Source: an uncultured Alphaproteobacteria bacterium
GTDB lineage: Bacteria; Pseudomonadota; Alphaproteobacteria; Rhizobiales; Ancalomicrobiaceae
Length of the DNA stretch: 9,569 nucleotides
Assembly: GCA_937892955.1 (NCBI GenBank)
Contig: CALBKH010000128.1
Coordinates: 1 to 9,569 of the forward strand
Direction of reading: 5' to 3'
Position 1 is the first letter of the stretch. Every line of letters starts with the position of its first letter. Both the position numbers and the translations under genes were made by a program. Below the pieces are notes generated by a model. The model worked only from the letters and a program-made list of their open reading frames with translations, did not search any database and was not told the DNA's origin. Below, piece by piece: positions 1 to 6,563 of the stretch.

Positions 1-370
1 GGAGCTGCTGCTGCTGGCGCTGCTGGATCGCCTGCTGGCGCTGCTGCTGGATCTGCTGCTGCTGGGCCGCGGCGGGGGCCGCCGGGCGCACCGCCGCGGG
101 GCGAGCCTCCGCCGGCGCAGCGGGGCGCACGGCCGCGGGCGCCATCGGGCGGGCCGGAGCCATGGGACGCGCCGCAGCCGGAGCCATGGGACGCGCCGCC
201 GCCGGAGCCGCGGGGCGGGCAGCCGCCGGGCGGGGTGCCTGCTGTTGGGGCGGGCACTGGGCGCCGACACACTTCTTCGCGGCGGGCATCCCTTGGGCGG
301 ACGCCGACTGTCCACCGATCATCAGGGCGGGAATCATCGCACCCGCCAACAACCACGCTCTCAACATCAT
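1..370 (-). CDS. Exported Ala/Pro-rich, Gln-rich protein, C-terminus cut by window edge
   Basis: An open frame runs from ATG at 370 to the window edge without a stop (123 codons visible). A strong ribosome binding site, GGGAGAGG at 383-376, sits 5 nt upstream of the first of two adjacent ATGs. The protein starts with a classical signal peptide: a positive residue at position 4, a hydrophobic stretch of about 16 residues and an Ala-X-Ala cleavage site (SASA, then QG, about residue 25). Two cysteines follow (Cys34, Cys39), then about 60 residues of Ala/Pro/Arg repeats (units such as ARPMAPA), then a tract dominated by Gln with interspersed Arg/Ile that should form a helix or coiled coil. It therefore acts in the periplasm or envelope. 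The family is not recognisable because the C-terminal domain is outside the window; in related bacteria such Pro/Ala plus Gln-rich leaders can precede OmpA-like domains, but that is only a possibility here. Confidence 0.72.
   Translation of the reverse strand, partial: MMLRAWLLAGAMIPALMIGGQSASAQGMPAAKKCVGAQCPPQQQAPRPAAARPAAPAAARPMAPAAARPMAPARPMAPAAVRPAAPAEARPAAVRPAAPAAAQQQQIQQQRQQAIQQRQQQQL
156..203 (-). repeat. Two tandem copies of a 24-bp coding repeat
   Basis: Two adjacent 24-bp copies (156-179 and 180-203) differ at one position and decay into partial copies on both sides. In the exported protein each unit encodes an octapeptide built around ARPMAPA. The repeat keeps the reading frame, so copy number changes would lengthen or shorten the linker without breaking the protein. 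Confidence 0.75.
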
Positions 371-455
371 TTGAGCCTCTCCCGAAACTCTCGCCGCAGA
401 TCTCGTCATTCGCTCGGCGCGTCGATGGACGGCCGGCTTCGCGGAGGGTGACAGA

Positions 456-507
456 TGAACGCGCGCCGGCTGAACCACTCCTGAACGGAGATCGCGGCGA
501 TCGTTCA
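456..507 (-). promoter_or_regulatory. Repeated GTTCA boxes upstream of the exported protein gene
   Basis: Read on the minus strand, GTTCA occurs at 486-482, 475-471 and 460-456, all in the same orientation. The first two are spaced exactly 11 bp (GTTCAG, five bases, GTTCAG) and the third is 15 bp further on. One inverted copy lies at 503-507. They sit about 85-135 bp upstream of the ATG at 370. Same-orientation boxes one helical turn apart are the usual arrangement for OmpR-family response regulators, so an activator site is plausible; no particular regulator can be named and no -35/-10 pair is clear. Confidence 0.35.
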
Positions 508-659
508 CGTCGAGCAAAGTCCCGCACTTCGGCAGAAGATCCCGATTCCGTGTGGAATGCGAGATCCGTCTCGGGTTCCCCTGAAAATATTCCATACGCT
601 TCGAACGGGACGCCACTCCGTTCGGCGGCGCGCGACGGGGCGACACGACGAAGGCGCCG

Positions 660-700
660 AAAACGACGAAGGACCGAAAGGCAAGCCTTTCGGTCCTTCG
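660..700 (-). terminator. Rho-independent terminator of tRNA-Pro
   Basis: A perfect 15-bp stem (667-681 with 686-700) closes a 4-nt loop. On the minus strand it is followed by TCGTTTTCGG, a U-rich tract. It begins 17 bp downstream of the tRNA 3' end, in the correct orientation to end that transcript. Confidence 0.88.
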
Positions 701-717
701 CTCGGAACGATCCGAAT

Positions 718-794
<77 letters not shown>

Positions 795-951
795 TCGATG
801 GTCGTCCCGCGTTCGGCGAATGCGCCTCGGCGTCGGGTTCACCGACGGTCGAAGCGCGTCTCGACGAGAGGCGACTTAGACTGTTTCGCCGGCCCACGCA
901 ACACCTTTCCGGGACAGCCGGCCGGCCGCGAGATCGGCGTCGCGATGCGCC

Positions 952-1935
952 TCAGCGCACCTGATCGAGCAGGCGTTTGCACTCGAGCAGTTCGAACAAG
1001 GTCGACTGGAGACGGCGGATCTCGTCGCGCGACAACGAGCGGCCCGGGCGAGCGGCGGCGGTCTCCGCCTCGCGTCCCTGACCGTGGCCGGGCCGCAGTC
1101 GATCGAGGAACTGACCGAGGCCGGGCCGGCCCCCTTCCTTCGCCTCGGCGGCGGCGGGCACACCATGCGAACCGCCGTTGCGAGGCGGAGCGGCGAGGTC
1201 GTCGCCCGGCGAGCGCGGGGCTTCGGCCGATCCGCCGGCTCGAGACTCGTCGATCGGCCGCGGCGTGGCCCGCGACATCGTCGGAGCCGGTCGGTCGACG
1301 ATGTCGCTCGCCGGTTCGGCTTCGCCGACGCTCGCGAAACGAGGGGCGAAACGCTGTGCCAGTGCCGCGGCGCCGGCCGCCTCGTCTCCGCTGCGGCGGG
1401 ATTCGGTGGTCACCGGCGGGTGAAGCGGCACCTCGGCCTCGTCGGGGCGCACCATCGGCACGGCGAAATCCGCCTCGCCCGCCTCGCGCGGCCGCCCGGC
1501 GGGAACCACGTGATGCGGCGCATAGGGCGAATAGGCGTCGTCGGGCGGCGGTTCGGCCGCCTCGGCGGCGATGTCGTCGTCGAAGTCCTCTTCGAACTCC
1601 GGTTCCGCACGGTCGTCGTGACGCGGAGCGCCGACGCCACCGGACGGCGGCGGCTGGGGCGCGCCTTCGCGCCAGACGTTCATGACGAAGCGCACACCCT
1701 GCTCCTTCAGGATGCGCTGGACACCGCGAATGGTGTAGCCCTCGCCGTAGAGCAGATGGCGGATGCCCTTGAGCAGGTCGATGTCGTCGGGGCGATAGTA
1801 GCGCCGTCCTCCGCCGCGCTTCAGCGGCTTGATCTGGGCGAAGCGTGTTTCCCAGAAACGCAGGACGTGCTGCGGCAGATCGAGGTCGATCGCCGCTTCA
1901 CTGATGGTGCGAAAGGCGTCTGGGCTCTTGTCCAC
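952..1935 (-). CDS. MerR family transcriptional regulator
   Basis: A 327-residue protein with an N-terminal MerR-type winged helix-turn-helix (residues about 8-80). The HTH begins at FRTISEAAIDLDLPQHVLRF, the wing contains KRGGGRRYYRP, and a helix with GYTIRGVQRILKEQG follows. Residues about 90-295 are Pro/Ala/Glu/Asp-rich and look disordered. A short conserved-looking helix (SRDEIRRLQSTLFELLECKR, about 301-320) ends the protein. It lacks a recognisable ligand-binding domain and metal-binding cysteine pattern, so the effector is unknown. The start is taken as GTG at 1935 because this gives the MDKSPDAFRTI start I recall for homologues; GTG at 1950 is the alternative. An open frame extends to 2169 but would overlap ihfA. 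It lies 38 bp downstream of ihfA and is probably cotranscribed with it. Confidence 0.9.
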   Translation of the reverse strand: MDKSPDAFRTISEAAIDLDLPQHVLRFWETRFAQIKPLKRGGGRRYYRPDDIDLLKGIRHLLYGEGYTIRGVQRILKEQGVRFVMNVWREGAPQPPPSGGVGAPRHDDRAEPEFEEDFDDDIAAEAAEPPPDDAYSPYAPHHVVPAGRPREAGEADFAVPMVRPDEAEVPLHPPVTTESRRSGDEAAGAAALAQRFAPRFASVGEAEPASDIVDRPAPTMSRATPRPIDESRAGGSAEAPRSPGDDLAAPPRNGGSHGVPAAAEAKEGGRPGLGQFLDRLRPGHGQGREAETAAARPGRSLSRDEIRRLQSTLFELLECKRLLDQVR

Positions 1936-1973
1936 GGCCTCGGCTCTCACGGAGCGGCCGGCCGTGGCCCGTA

Positions 1974-2285
1974 TCAGCCATCGTCGCCGGCCAGCGACTC
2001 GTTGATCTTCTGCTTCAAGACGTTCGACGGCTTGAAGACCATCACCCGGCGCGGTGAGATCGGCACTTCTTCGCCGGTCTTCGGATTGCGTCCGATCCGC
2101 TCGCCCTTGGAACGGACGAGGAAGGTCCCGAACGAGGAGAGTTTCACCGACTCGCCCTCCACCAGGCAATCGGAAATCTCACCGAGAACCATTTCGACGA
2201 GGTCGGCCGACTCGGTCCGGGACAGTCCCACCTTCTGGTAGACCGCTTCGCACAGATCCGCTCGGGTGATCGTCTTCCCCGCCAT
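1974..2285 (-). CDS. ihfA: Integration host factor subunit alpha
   Basis: A 103-residue member of the bacterial HU/IHF family. IHF is a heterodimer with IhfB that bends DNA sharply at specific sites and assists recombination, replication and sigma-54 promoter activation. Typical features are the N-terminal MAGKTITRADLCEAV helix, the SFGTF segment (about 51-55) and the beta-arm RNPKTGEEV (66-74), in which Pro68 is the residue that intercalates into DNA. The alpha assignment rests on the overall pattern (VGLSRTESADLVE and the KPSNVLKQKIN end), which fits IHF-alpha better than HU or IHF-beta. The ATG at 2285 has a good ribosome binding site (GGGAAAGG, 2300-2293). It sits between fabH (240 bp upstream) and merR. 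A candidate promoter lies upstream at 2393-2421. Confidence 0.95.
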   Translation of the reverse strand: MAGKTITRADLCEAVYQKVGLSRTESADLVEMVLGEISDCLVEGESVKLSSFGTFLVRSKGERIGRNPKTGEEVPISPRRVMVFKPSNVLKQKINESLAGDDG

Positions 2286-2352
2286 GGTTCAGCCTTTCCC
2301 TGTCGAATTCGTCGACGCGGCCGTCCCCTCGGATGGGGGTCCACCACGCACG

Positions 2353-2375
2353 AAAAAGGCGCTTCTTCCGGCGCC
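2353..2375 (-). terminator. Short hairpin followed by T5, upstream of ihfA
   Basis: On the minus strand GGCGC, eight loop bases and GCGCC are followed directly by TTTTTCG. The stem is only 5 bp but entirely G-C. It could end fabH transcripts. Because the candidate ihfA promoter lies just upstream of it, it would otherwise fall within the first bases of the ihfA leader. Confidence 0.4.
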
Positions 2376-2392
2376 CGTCCGAACGAGACGAA

Positions 2393-2421
2393 AAGTTATT
2401 ATCTCTCCGACGGATGGTCAA
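2393..2421 (-). promoter_or_regulatory. Candidate promoter of ihfA
   Basis: On the minus strand a TTGACC -35 box (2421-2416) is followed after 17 bp by TAACTT (2398-2393), in the only AT-rich patch of the fabH-ihfA spacer. An overlapping TAATAA is closer than ideal (14 bp). The predicted start near 2386 would leave a leader of about 100 nt before the ihfA ATG. Confidence 0.42.
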
Positions 2422-2463
2422 CTGCGACGAGGCGCTCGCAGGGGGCGCCGCGACACCTCGGGT

Positions 2464-2483
2464 TCCCCCGAGAATCCGGGGGA
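2464..2483 (-). terminator. Hairpin downstream of fabH
   Basis: A perfect 7-bp stem (TCCCCCG with CGGGGGA) around a 6-nt loop lies 42 bp beyond the fabH stop codon. No T-tract follows on the minus strand, so it may protect the mRNA 3' end or be a weak terminator rather than a canonical one. Confidence 0.35.
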
Positions 2484-2525
2484 TGATCGGCGTCGACGGT
2501 GCGCGGAGGCGGCGTCGAGGCCGGA

Positions 2526-3503
2526 TCACCAGCGCAACAGCACCGCACCCCAGGTGAAACCACCACCCATGGCCTCGAGCATCACCATGTCGCCCTTCTT
2601 GATGCGGCCGTCCTTGACGGCGACGTCGACGGCGAGCGGAATCGAGGCGGCGGAGGTGTTGCCGTGATCCTGCACGGTCATCACCACCTTTTCGGGCGCG
2701 ATGCCGAGCTTGCGACCGGTGGCGTCGATGATGCGACGATTGGCCTGATGCGGCACGAACCAGTCGATGTCGTCGCCGCCGAGGCCGGTCTTGTCGAACA
2801 GCACCTCGATGACGTCGGCGAGATTGGTCACGGCGTGCTTGAAGACCTCCTTGCCCTCCATGCGGAGATGGCCGGCGGTCTGGGTGGTCGACACGCCGCC
2901 GTCGACCCAGAGCTTCTCCTTGTGGCGGCCGTCGGCGCGCAGCGACGAGGCGAGGATGCCGCGGTCGGCGGAAGTTCCCTCGCTCTCGACCGCCTCGACC
3001 ACCAGCGCGCCGGCGCCGTCGCCGAACAGCACGCAGGTGGTGCGGTCGGTCCAGTCGAGGATGCGCGAGAAGGTCTCGGCGCCGATCACCAGCGCCCGCT
3101 TGGCCATGCCGGCCTTGAGTTGGGCGTCGACGGTGGCCAGCGCATAGACGAAGCCGGAGCACACCGCCTGGATGTCGTAGGCGAAGCCGTGGTGGATGCC
3201 GAGGCGGCTCTGCACTTCGACGGCGGTCGCCGGGAAGGTGTGATCGGGGGTGGCGGTCGCCACCACCACGAGATCGATGTCCTCGCCCGTCAGACCGGCG
3301 TCGGCCAGCGCGGCACGGCCGGCGTGGACGGCGAGATCGGAGGTGTATTCGCCCGGCGCGGCGCGGTGGCGGGCGTGGATGCCGGTGCGTTCGACGATCC
3401 ACTCGTCCGAAGTGTCGACGATCTCGGCCAGATCGGCGTTGGTGAGGCGCTCGGCGGGCAGATACGAGCCGACGCCGCGGACGACCGTACGAAGGATGCT
3501 CAC
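2526..3503 (-). CDS. fabH: 3-oxoacyl-ACP synthase III (beta-ketoacyl-ACP synthase III)
   Basis: A 325-residue KAS III, close to the usual length of about 317-325. It condenses acetyl-CoA with malonyl-ACP to start type II fatty acid synthesis in the cytoplasm. The catalytic triad is intact: Cys115 in DIQAVCSGF, His252 in VPHQANRRI and Asn282 in DHGNTSAAS. Other family signatures are the N-terminal GVGSYLP and TSDEWI, the FGDGAGALV segment (160-168), and the C-terminal GGGFTWGAVLLRW. The start is GTG at 3503, preceded by GAGGTGA as ribosome binding site. The start codon overlaps the plsX stop (GTGA), so translation is probably coupled to plsX. The pairing with plsX, which feeds acyl groups to phospholipid synthesis, is standard in many bacteria. 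Confidence 0.97.
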   Translation of the reverse strand: MSILRTVVRGVGSYLPAERLTNADLAEIVDTSDEWIVERTGIHARHRAAPGEYTSDLAVHAGRAALADAGLTGEDIDLVVVATATPDHTFPATAVEVQSRLGIHHGFAYDIQAVCSGFVYALATVDAQLKAGMAKRALVIGAETFSRILDWTDRTTCVLFGDGAGALVVEAVESEGTSADRGILASSLRADGRHKEKLWVDGGVSTTQTAGHLRMEGKEVFKHAVTNLADVIEVLFDKTGLGGDDIDWFVPHQANRRIIDATGRKLGIAPEKVVMTVQDHGNTSAASIPLAVDVAVKDGRIKKGDMVMLEAMGGGFTWGAVLLRW

Positions 3504-4567
3504 TGTTCACCTCGCGCGTCGCCGTTCGAGCCTTCCGCGAAACCGGCTCGGTGGTAGTGCTGCAGGCCCTGGACGATGCCGCTCGCCAGATCGTTCTTGG
3601 CCATGTCGTGGGCGAGTTCGATGGCCGAGGCGAAGCCCTCGGCGTCGGTGCCGCCGTGGCTCTTGATGACGATACCGTTGAGGCCGAGGAAGACGCCGCC
3701 GTTCACTTTCCGCGGGTCCATCTTCTCCTTCAGCCGGTCGAAGGCCGACTTGGCGAGGAGATAGCCGAGGCGGGCGAGCCAGGTGCGGGTGAGGCCGGCG
3801 CGCAGATATTGGCCGATCTGCTTCGCCGTGCCTTCCGCCGTCTTCAGCGCGATGTTGCCGGCGAAACCTTCGGTCACCACCACGTCGACGACGCCGCGGC
3901 CGATGTCGTCGCCTTCGACGAAGCCGAAATAGGCGAGTTCGGGGAGATCGGCCTCCTTGAGCAGGCGGCCGGCCATCTTGACCTCTTCGATGCCCTTGAC
4001 CTCTTCGACGCCGACGTTGAGCAGGCCGACGGTCGGACGGGGCTTGCCGAAGACGGCCTTGGCCATCGCCGCGCCCATCACCGCGAAGTCGATGAGCTGC
4101 TGGGCGTCGGCGCCGATGGTGGCGCCGACGTCGAGGACGATCGACTCGCCGTCGACGGTCGGCCAGATCGCCGCGATCGCCGGGCGTTCGATGCCGGCCA
4201 TGGTGCGCAGGCAGAACTTCGACATGGCCATCAGCGCGCCGGTGTTGCCGGCGGAGACGCAGACCGCGGCCTCGCCGGTCTTCACCGCCTCGATCGCCTT
4301 CCACATCGACGACTTCCAGCGGCCGGCGCGCAGCGCCCGGCTCGGCTTGTCGTCCATGCGGACGACGACGTCGGTGTGGACGATCCGCGCGGCCTCGGCG
4401 AGGCGGGGATGGCGGGCCAGGAGGGGCGCGAGGCGCTTCTCGTCGCCGAACAGGACGAAGCGCAGCTCGGGCCGCCGCTCCAGCGCCACCGCGGCGCCGG
4501 GAACGACCATGTCCGGTCCGGCGTCGCCGCCCATGGCATCGAGGGAAATGATGATCGGTGTAGGCAT
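3500..4567 (-). CDS. plsX: Phosphate acyltransferase PlsX
   Basis: A 355-residue acyl-ACP:phosphate acyltransferase, the normal length for the family. It converts acyl-ACP to acyl phosphate, the acyl donor for PlsY in phosphatidic acid synthesis, and works peripherally at the inner membrane. Signatures seen are SLDAMGGD (8-15), KPSRALR (74-80), SAGNTGAL (105-112), LDVGAT (145-150), VTEGFAGNIALKTAEG (231-246) and NGGVFLGLNGIVIKSHG (289-305). The start is ATG at 4567, which gives the family's MPTPIIISLDAMGGD beginning; the frame stays open upstream to 4633, but that stretch is Arg-rich and overlaps a promoter-like sequence. The ribosome binding site is weak (GGATCGAG). It is 133 bp downstream of DUF177 and overlaps fabH by 4 bp. 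Confidence 0.97.
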   Translation of the reverse strand: MPTPIIISLDAMGGDAGPDMVVPGAAVALERRPELRFVLFGDEKRLAPLLARHPRLAEAARIVHTDVVVRMDDKPSRALRAGRWKSSMWKAIEAVKTGEAAVCVSAGNTGALMAMSKFCLRTMAGIERPAIAAIWPTVDGESIVLDVGATIGADAQQLIDFAVMGAAMAKAVFGKPRPTVGLLNVGVEEVKGIEEVKMAGRLLKEADLPELAYFGFVEGDDIGRGVVDVVVTEGFAGNIALKTAEGTAKQIGQYLRAGLTRTWLARLGYLLAKSAFDRLKEKMDPRKVNGGVFLGLNGIVIKSHGGTDAEGFASAIELAHDMAKNDLASGIVQGLQHYHRAGFAEGSNGDARGEQ

Positions 4568-4605
4568 CTCGATCCGGTTCGTCGGGCCTCGCCGACGGAG
4601 GCGGG

Positions 4606-4633
4606 ACAATACCGCTTTCCGCCGGTCTCGCAA
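4606..4633 (-). promoter_or_regulatory. Candidate promoter of plsX-fabH
   Basis: On the minus strand TTGCGA (4633-4628) and TATTGT (4611-4606) are separated by 16 bp, each matching the sigma-70 type consensus at four of six positions. Transcription would start near 4599, leaving a leader of about 33 nt. This would let plsX-fabH be expressed separately from the upstream chaperone-DUF177 pair. Confidence 0.45.
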
Positions 4634-4700
4634 CCGCTGTCGTCGCCGTTTCCTCGTTCGCGCCGGCCCATCACGCGAGGTGTTCGGGTCGGCTCCCCTA

Positions 4701-5252
4701 TCATTCCTTCTTCAATCGCGCCAGTGCGGCGAAGGGCGAGAGCTTCTCGCGACCGTCGCCCGCCCCGGCCGTTTCGGCGTCGAAGACCACGCCGGGCTTG
4801 CGCGGATAGGGGTCGAGGCCGAGCATGAAGTGCTCGGTGACGATGGCGCCGACGTCGATGACGCCACCCTCGATCGGATCGGGGATGTCGAGCGCCGCGG
4901 CGTCGAGATCGATCTCGCCGTTCTCGTCGGGGGCGACCTCGTATTTCGCCATCTCCTCGGGCGGCACGAGCTTGACGTCGATCGCCTCGTCGACGGTGGT
5001 GGCGACCGGTTCGAGCGTCACCACACAGGTCTGGGTGAGCTTCGCCGAGACCTTGCCGGTCACCGCGAAGCCCTCTCCCGACCACGGTCTGACCAGGACT
5101 TCGGCCGACAGCGCCTCGACCGAGACGATACCGGCGGCCTCGGCGAGCGCGGCACGCTGGCCGGCATCGGCCTCGATGATCACGTGGGTGCCGGTGTGCG
5201 GAACCTCGGCGGGGCTCAGAGTGCGGCGGATCGGGTGTTCGGTGTCGGTCAT
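4701..5252 (-). CDS. DUF177 (YceD) family protein
   Basis: A 183-residue cytoplasmic protein of the DUF177/YceD family. The diagnostic core is the segment CVVTLEPV (76-83), containing the family's conserved cysteine and LEP, followed by acidic residues (about 108-140) and the C-terminal SPFAALARLKK that is typical of the family. In Escherichia coli and plants DUF177 proteins have been linked to 23S rRNA accumulation; in many bacteria the gene lies next to rpmF, but here it precedes plsX as is common in alphaproteobacteria. Its ATG (5252) overlaps the stop of the upstream chaperone gene in an ATGA arrangement, implying coupled translation. I saw no terminator in the 133 bp before plsX. Confidence 0.92.
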   Translation of the reverse strand: MTDTEHPIRRTLSPAEVPHTGTHVIIEADAGQRAALAEAAGIVSVEALSAEVLVRPWSGEGFAVTGKVSAKLTQTCVVTLEPVATTVDEAIDVKLVPPEEMAKYEVAPDENGEIDLDAAALDIPDPIEGGVIDVGAIVTEHFMLGLDPYPRKPGVVFDAETAGAGDGREKLSPFAALARLKKE

Positions 5253-5842
5253 GGTGTGATCCCGGGGGAGTGGGGCGCCGGATCGGGCCAGTCGATGCGA
5301 CCGGCGAGAAGGCGATCGAGAGTGTGGGTGGCGAGGGCGGCGTCGACCTCGGCGACGTGGGCGGCGAGCGCCGCCGCACCGCCGCGATCCTTCGCCTCGG
5401 TGAGAACGTTGCGGGCGAGCGCCTCGGCGAGGGCCTGCCGGTCGCCGGCGGTCAGCGCCGCGTCGTAGGCGCGGATGCGGCCGTTCCAGGCGGCGGCGAG
5501 TTTCTTCATGCGTTTCGGCACGGCGACGTCGCCGACGCCCATCTCGCGCAGCGCCCGGTCCATCTCTTCGAAGAAATATTCGATCAGATCCTGGACGCGG
5601 CCGCTCAGGGTCTGTGGCTTGCGTCGCCCTTCCGTGGGCAGTTCGCGGTCGAGAGCGGGGTCGGCGCGCAGGCGGCGGACGACCAGGGCGAGATGGAGGA
5701 CGACCATGTCGAAGCGCGCCGTCGGCGTGTCGGGGACGCCGAAATCGGCATAGAAGTCGGTCCGCCGTGCTTCCGTCACGATCGCCGAATAGAGCGCGAC
5801 GGTCGACGGCGCGGGACCGCTGCGGAACAGGCCGAAGATCAT
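5249..5842 (-). CDS. Ubiquinol-cytochrome c chaperone family protein (Cbp3/UQCC1-like)
   Basis: A 197-residue protein of the ubiquinol-cytochrome C chaperone family, relatives of mitochondrial Cbp3/UQCC1, which assists cytochrome b and complex III assembly. The diagnostic block is at residues 27-59: RTDFYADFGVPDTPTARFDM followed by VVLHLALVVRRL. A second conserved region, LIEYFFEEMDRALREMGVGD (85-104), is followed by a basic PKRMKKL segment. There is no signal peptide or membrane span, consistent with a cytoplasmic or membrane-associated assembly factor. ATG at 5842 has GGAG five bases upstream. It is the first gene of the minus-strand block and is divergent from bamE. Function is inferred from the family; no cytochrome bc1 gene is in the window. 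Confidence 0.92.
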   Translation of the reverse strand: MIFGLFRSGPAPSTVALYSAIVTEARRTDFYADFGVPDTPTARFDMVVLHLALVVRRLRADPALDRELPTEGRRKPQTLSGRVQDLIEYFFEEMDRALREMGVGDVAVPKRMKKLAAAWNGRIRAYDAALTAGDRQALAEALARNVLTEAKDRGGAAALAAHVAEVDAALATHTLDRLLAGRIDWPDPAPHSPGITP

Positions 5843-6012
5843 CGGGACTCCGTGGCGGGTTCGGCCCCGCCGTCAGCTTCGCCGTGCGAGGCACGGCCGT
5901 TGTCATCCGACCTAGCGCAGGTTAGGGAAGAAGCCAAGAAGCAGGCTCCGCGGCGACGCCGGGAGCGCGAGACCAACGGTCGCGAGGCGGCCGCCGCTCG
6001 AGGAGATGGGTG
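5843..6012. promoter_or_regulatory. Divergent promoter region of the chaperone gene and bamE
   Basis: These 170 bp must drive both divergent genes. On the plus strand TTGTCA (5900-5905) and TAGGGA (5923-5928) are 17 bp apart and could serve bamE. On the minus strand TTGGCT and TAGGTC with a 17-bp spacer could serve the chaperone; both -10 boxes are weak. The two candidates overlap around the imperfect dyad ACCT-AGCGC-AGGT (5910-5922), so the promoters may compete. A perfect hairpin, GCCGTGC-GAG-GCACGGC (5881-5897), falls in the presumed chaperone leader. Confidence 0.35.
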
Positions 6013-6513
6013 ATGGATCGTCGCAAGTCGAACGCCGGGCGCGGGACGGGTCTCGGACGAGCCGGCGGAAACGCGCTGCGCGGCTTCGCCCTGGCGGTGA
6101 CGATCGCGACGGCGACGGGTCTGAGCGGCTGCGCCGAGAGCTACCAGCACGGCTACATCGCCCCCGACAACGCGGTCGACCAGGTCCAGGTCGGCGCCTC
6201 GCGCGAGCAGGTGCTGCTGATCCTCGGCTCGCCCTCCACCACCGCCACCATCGGCGGCGAGGCCTTCTACTACATCACCCAGAAGGCCAAGCGCTCGGTC
6301 GCCTTCCTGCACCAGGCGGTCTACGAGCAGAAGGTGATCGCCGTCTATTTCGACGAGAAGGCGCAGGTGAAAGAGGTCGCCCACTACGGGCTCGAGGACG
6401 GCAAGGTGTTCGACTACATCAGCCGCAAGACCAAGACCACCGGCGCCGATTACGGACTGCTGTCGCAGATCCTCAAGGCCAACCCGGCGAACCCGCTCAC
6501 CTCCAACCAGTGA
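6013..6513 (+). CDS. bamE: Outer membrane assembly lipoprotein BamE (SmpA/OmlA family)
   Basis: A 166-residue lipoprotein precursor of the SmpA/OmlA family. BamE is an accessory subunit of the BAM complex, which inserts beta-barrel proteins into the outer membrane. A long basic N-region leads to a hydrophobic segment and the lipobox LSGC with Cys40 as the lipidated residue. Ala and Glu at +2/+3 give no inner-membrane retention Asp. The BamE core follows: VQVGASREQVLLILGSPS (58-75), then GGEAFYYIT (81-89), and KVIAVYFDEKAQVKEVAHYG (107-126) for the beta strands. The ATG at 6013 is preferred to the adjacent GTG at 6010 because AGGAGA (6001-6006) lies at proper spacing only for the ATG. The C-terminal extension after about residue 140 (KTTGADYGLLSQILKANP) is common in alphaproteobacterial members. 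The gene is transcribed away from the chaperone gene. Confidence 0.94.
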   Translation: MDRRKSNAGRGTGLGRAGGNALRGFALAVTIATATGLSGCAESYQHGYIAPDNAVDQVQVGASREQVLLILGSPSTTATIGGEAFYYITQKAKRSVAFLHQAVYEQKVIAVYFDEKAQVKEVAHYGLEDGKVFDYISRKTKTTGADYGLLSQILKANPANPLTSNQ

Positions 6514-6543
6514 GGCCGAGGACCGGAGACGCCGAAGCGCCCG

Positions 6544-6555
6544 GCCTTCGAAGGC
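6544..6555. repeat. 12-bp perfect palindrome GCCTTCGAAGGC
   Basis: A perfect dyad 30 bp after the bamE stop. It could fold into a small hairpin in the bamE 3' UTR or be a binding site; it has no T-tract after it. Confidence 0.4.
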
Positions 6556-6563
6556 GCGCGAAT

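Larger units (their letters stand above)
371..717. other. Intergenic spacer between exported protein gene and tRNA-Pro
   Basis: No convincing gene is present in these 347 bp; open frames here lack start signals and run on as shadows of neighbours. The spacer holds the ribosome binding site of the exported protein (376-383), three TGAAC repeats at 456-486 with an oppositely oriented GTTCA at 503-507, and the tRNA terminator at 660-700. The stretch from about 510 to 655 shows nothing I can name. Confidence 0.6.

Noticed and set aside
795..951. Promoter for tRNA-Pro or terminator for merR
   Set aside because: Only weak matches and 5-bp stems without T-tracts were seen, so no feature is claimed.
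1936..2169. N-terminal extension of the MerR frame into ihfA
   Set aside because: The extra 78 residues overlap ihfA in another frame and are Arg-rich without similarity to MerR proteins; GTG at 1935 gives the expected start.
2499..3557. Long plus-strand open frame opposite fabH
   Set aside because: It is an antisense shadow of a GC-rich gene; its His/Gly/Asp-rich translation shows no domain, while the minus strand encodes a complete FabH with its catalytic triad.
4568..4633. Upstream start for plsX at 4633
   Set aside because: It adds an Arg-rich leader absent from PlsX proteins and begins inside the candidate promoter; ATG 4567 fits the family.
3551..4828. Long plus-strand open frame opposite plsX and DUF177
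   Set aside because: It spans two recognised genes on the other strand and the gap between them, and has no family features or ribosome binding site.
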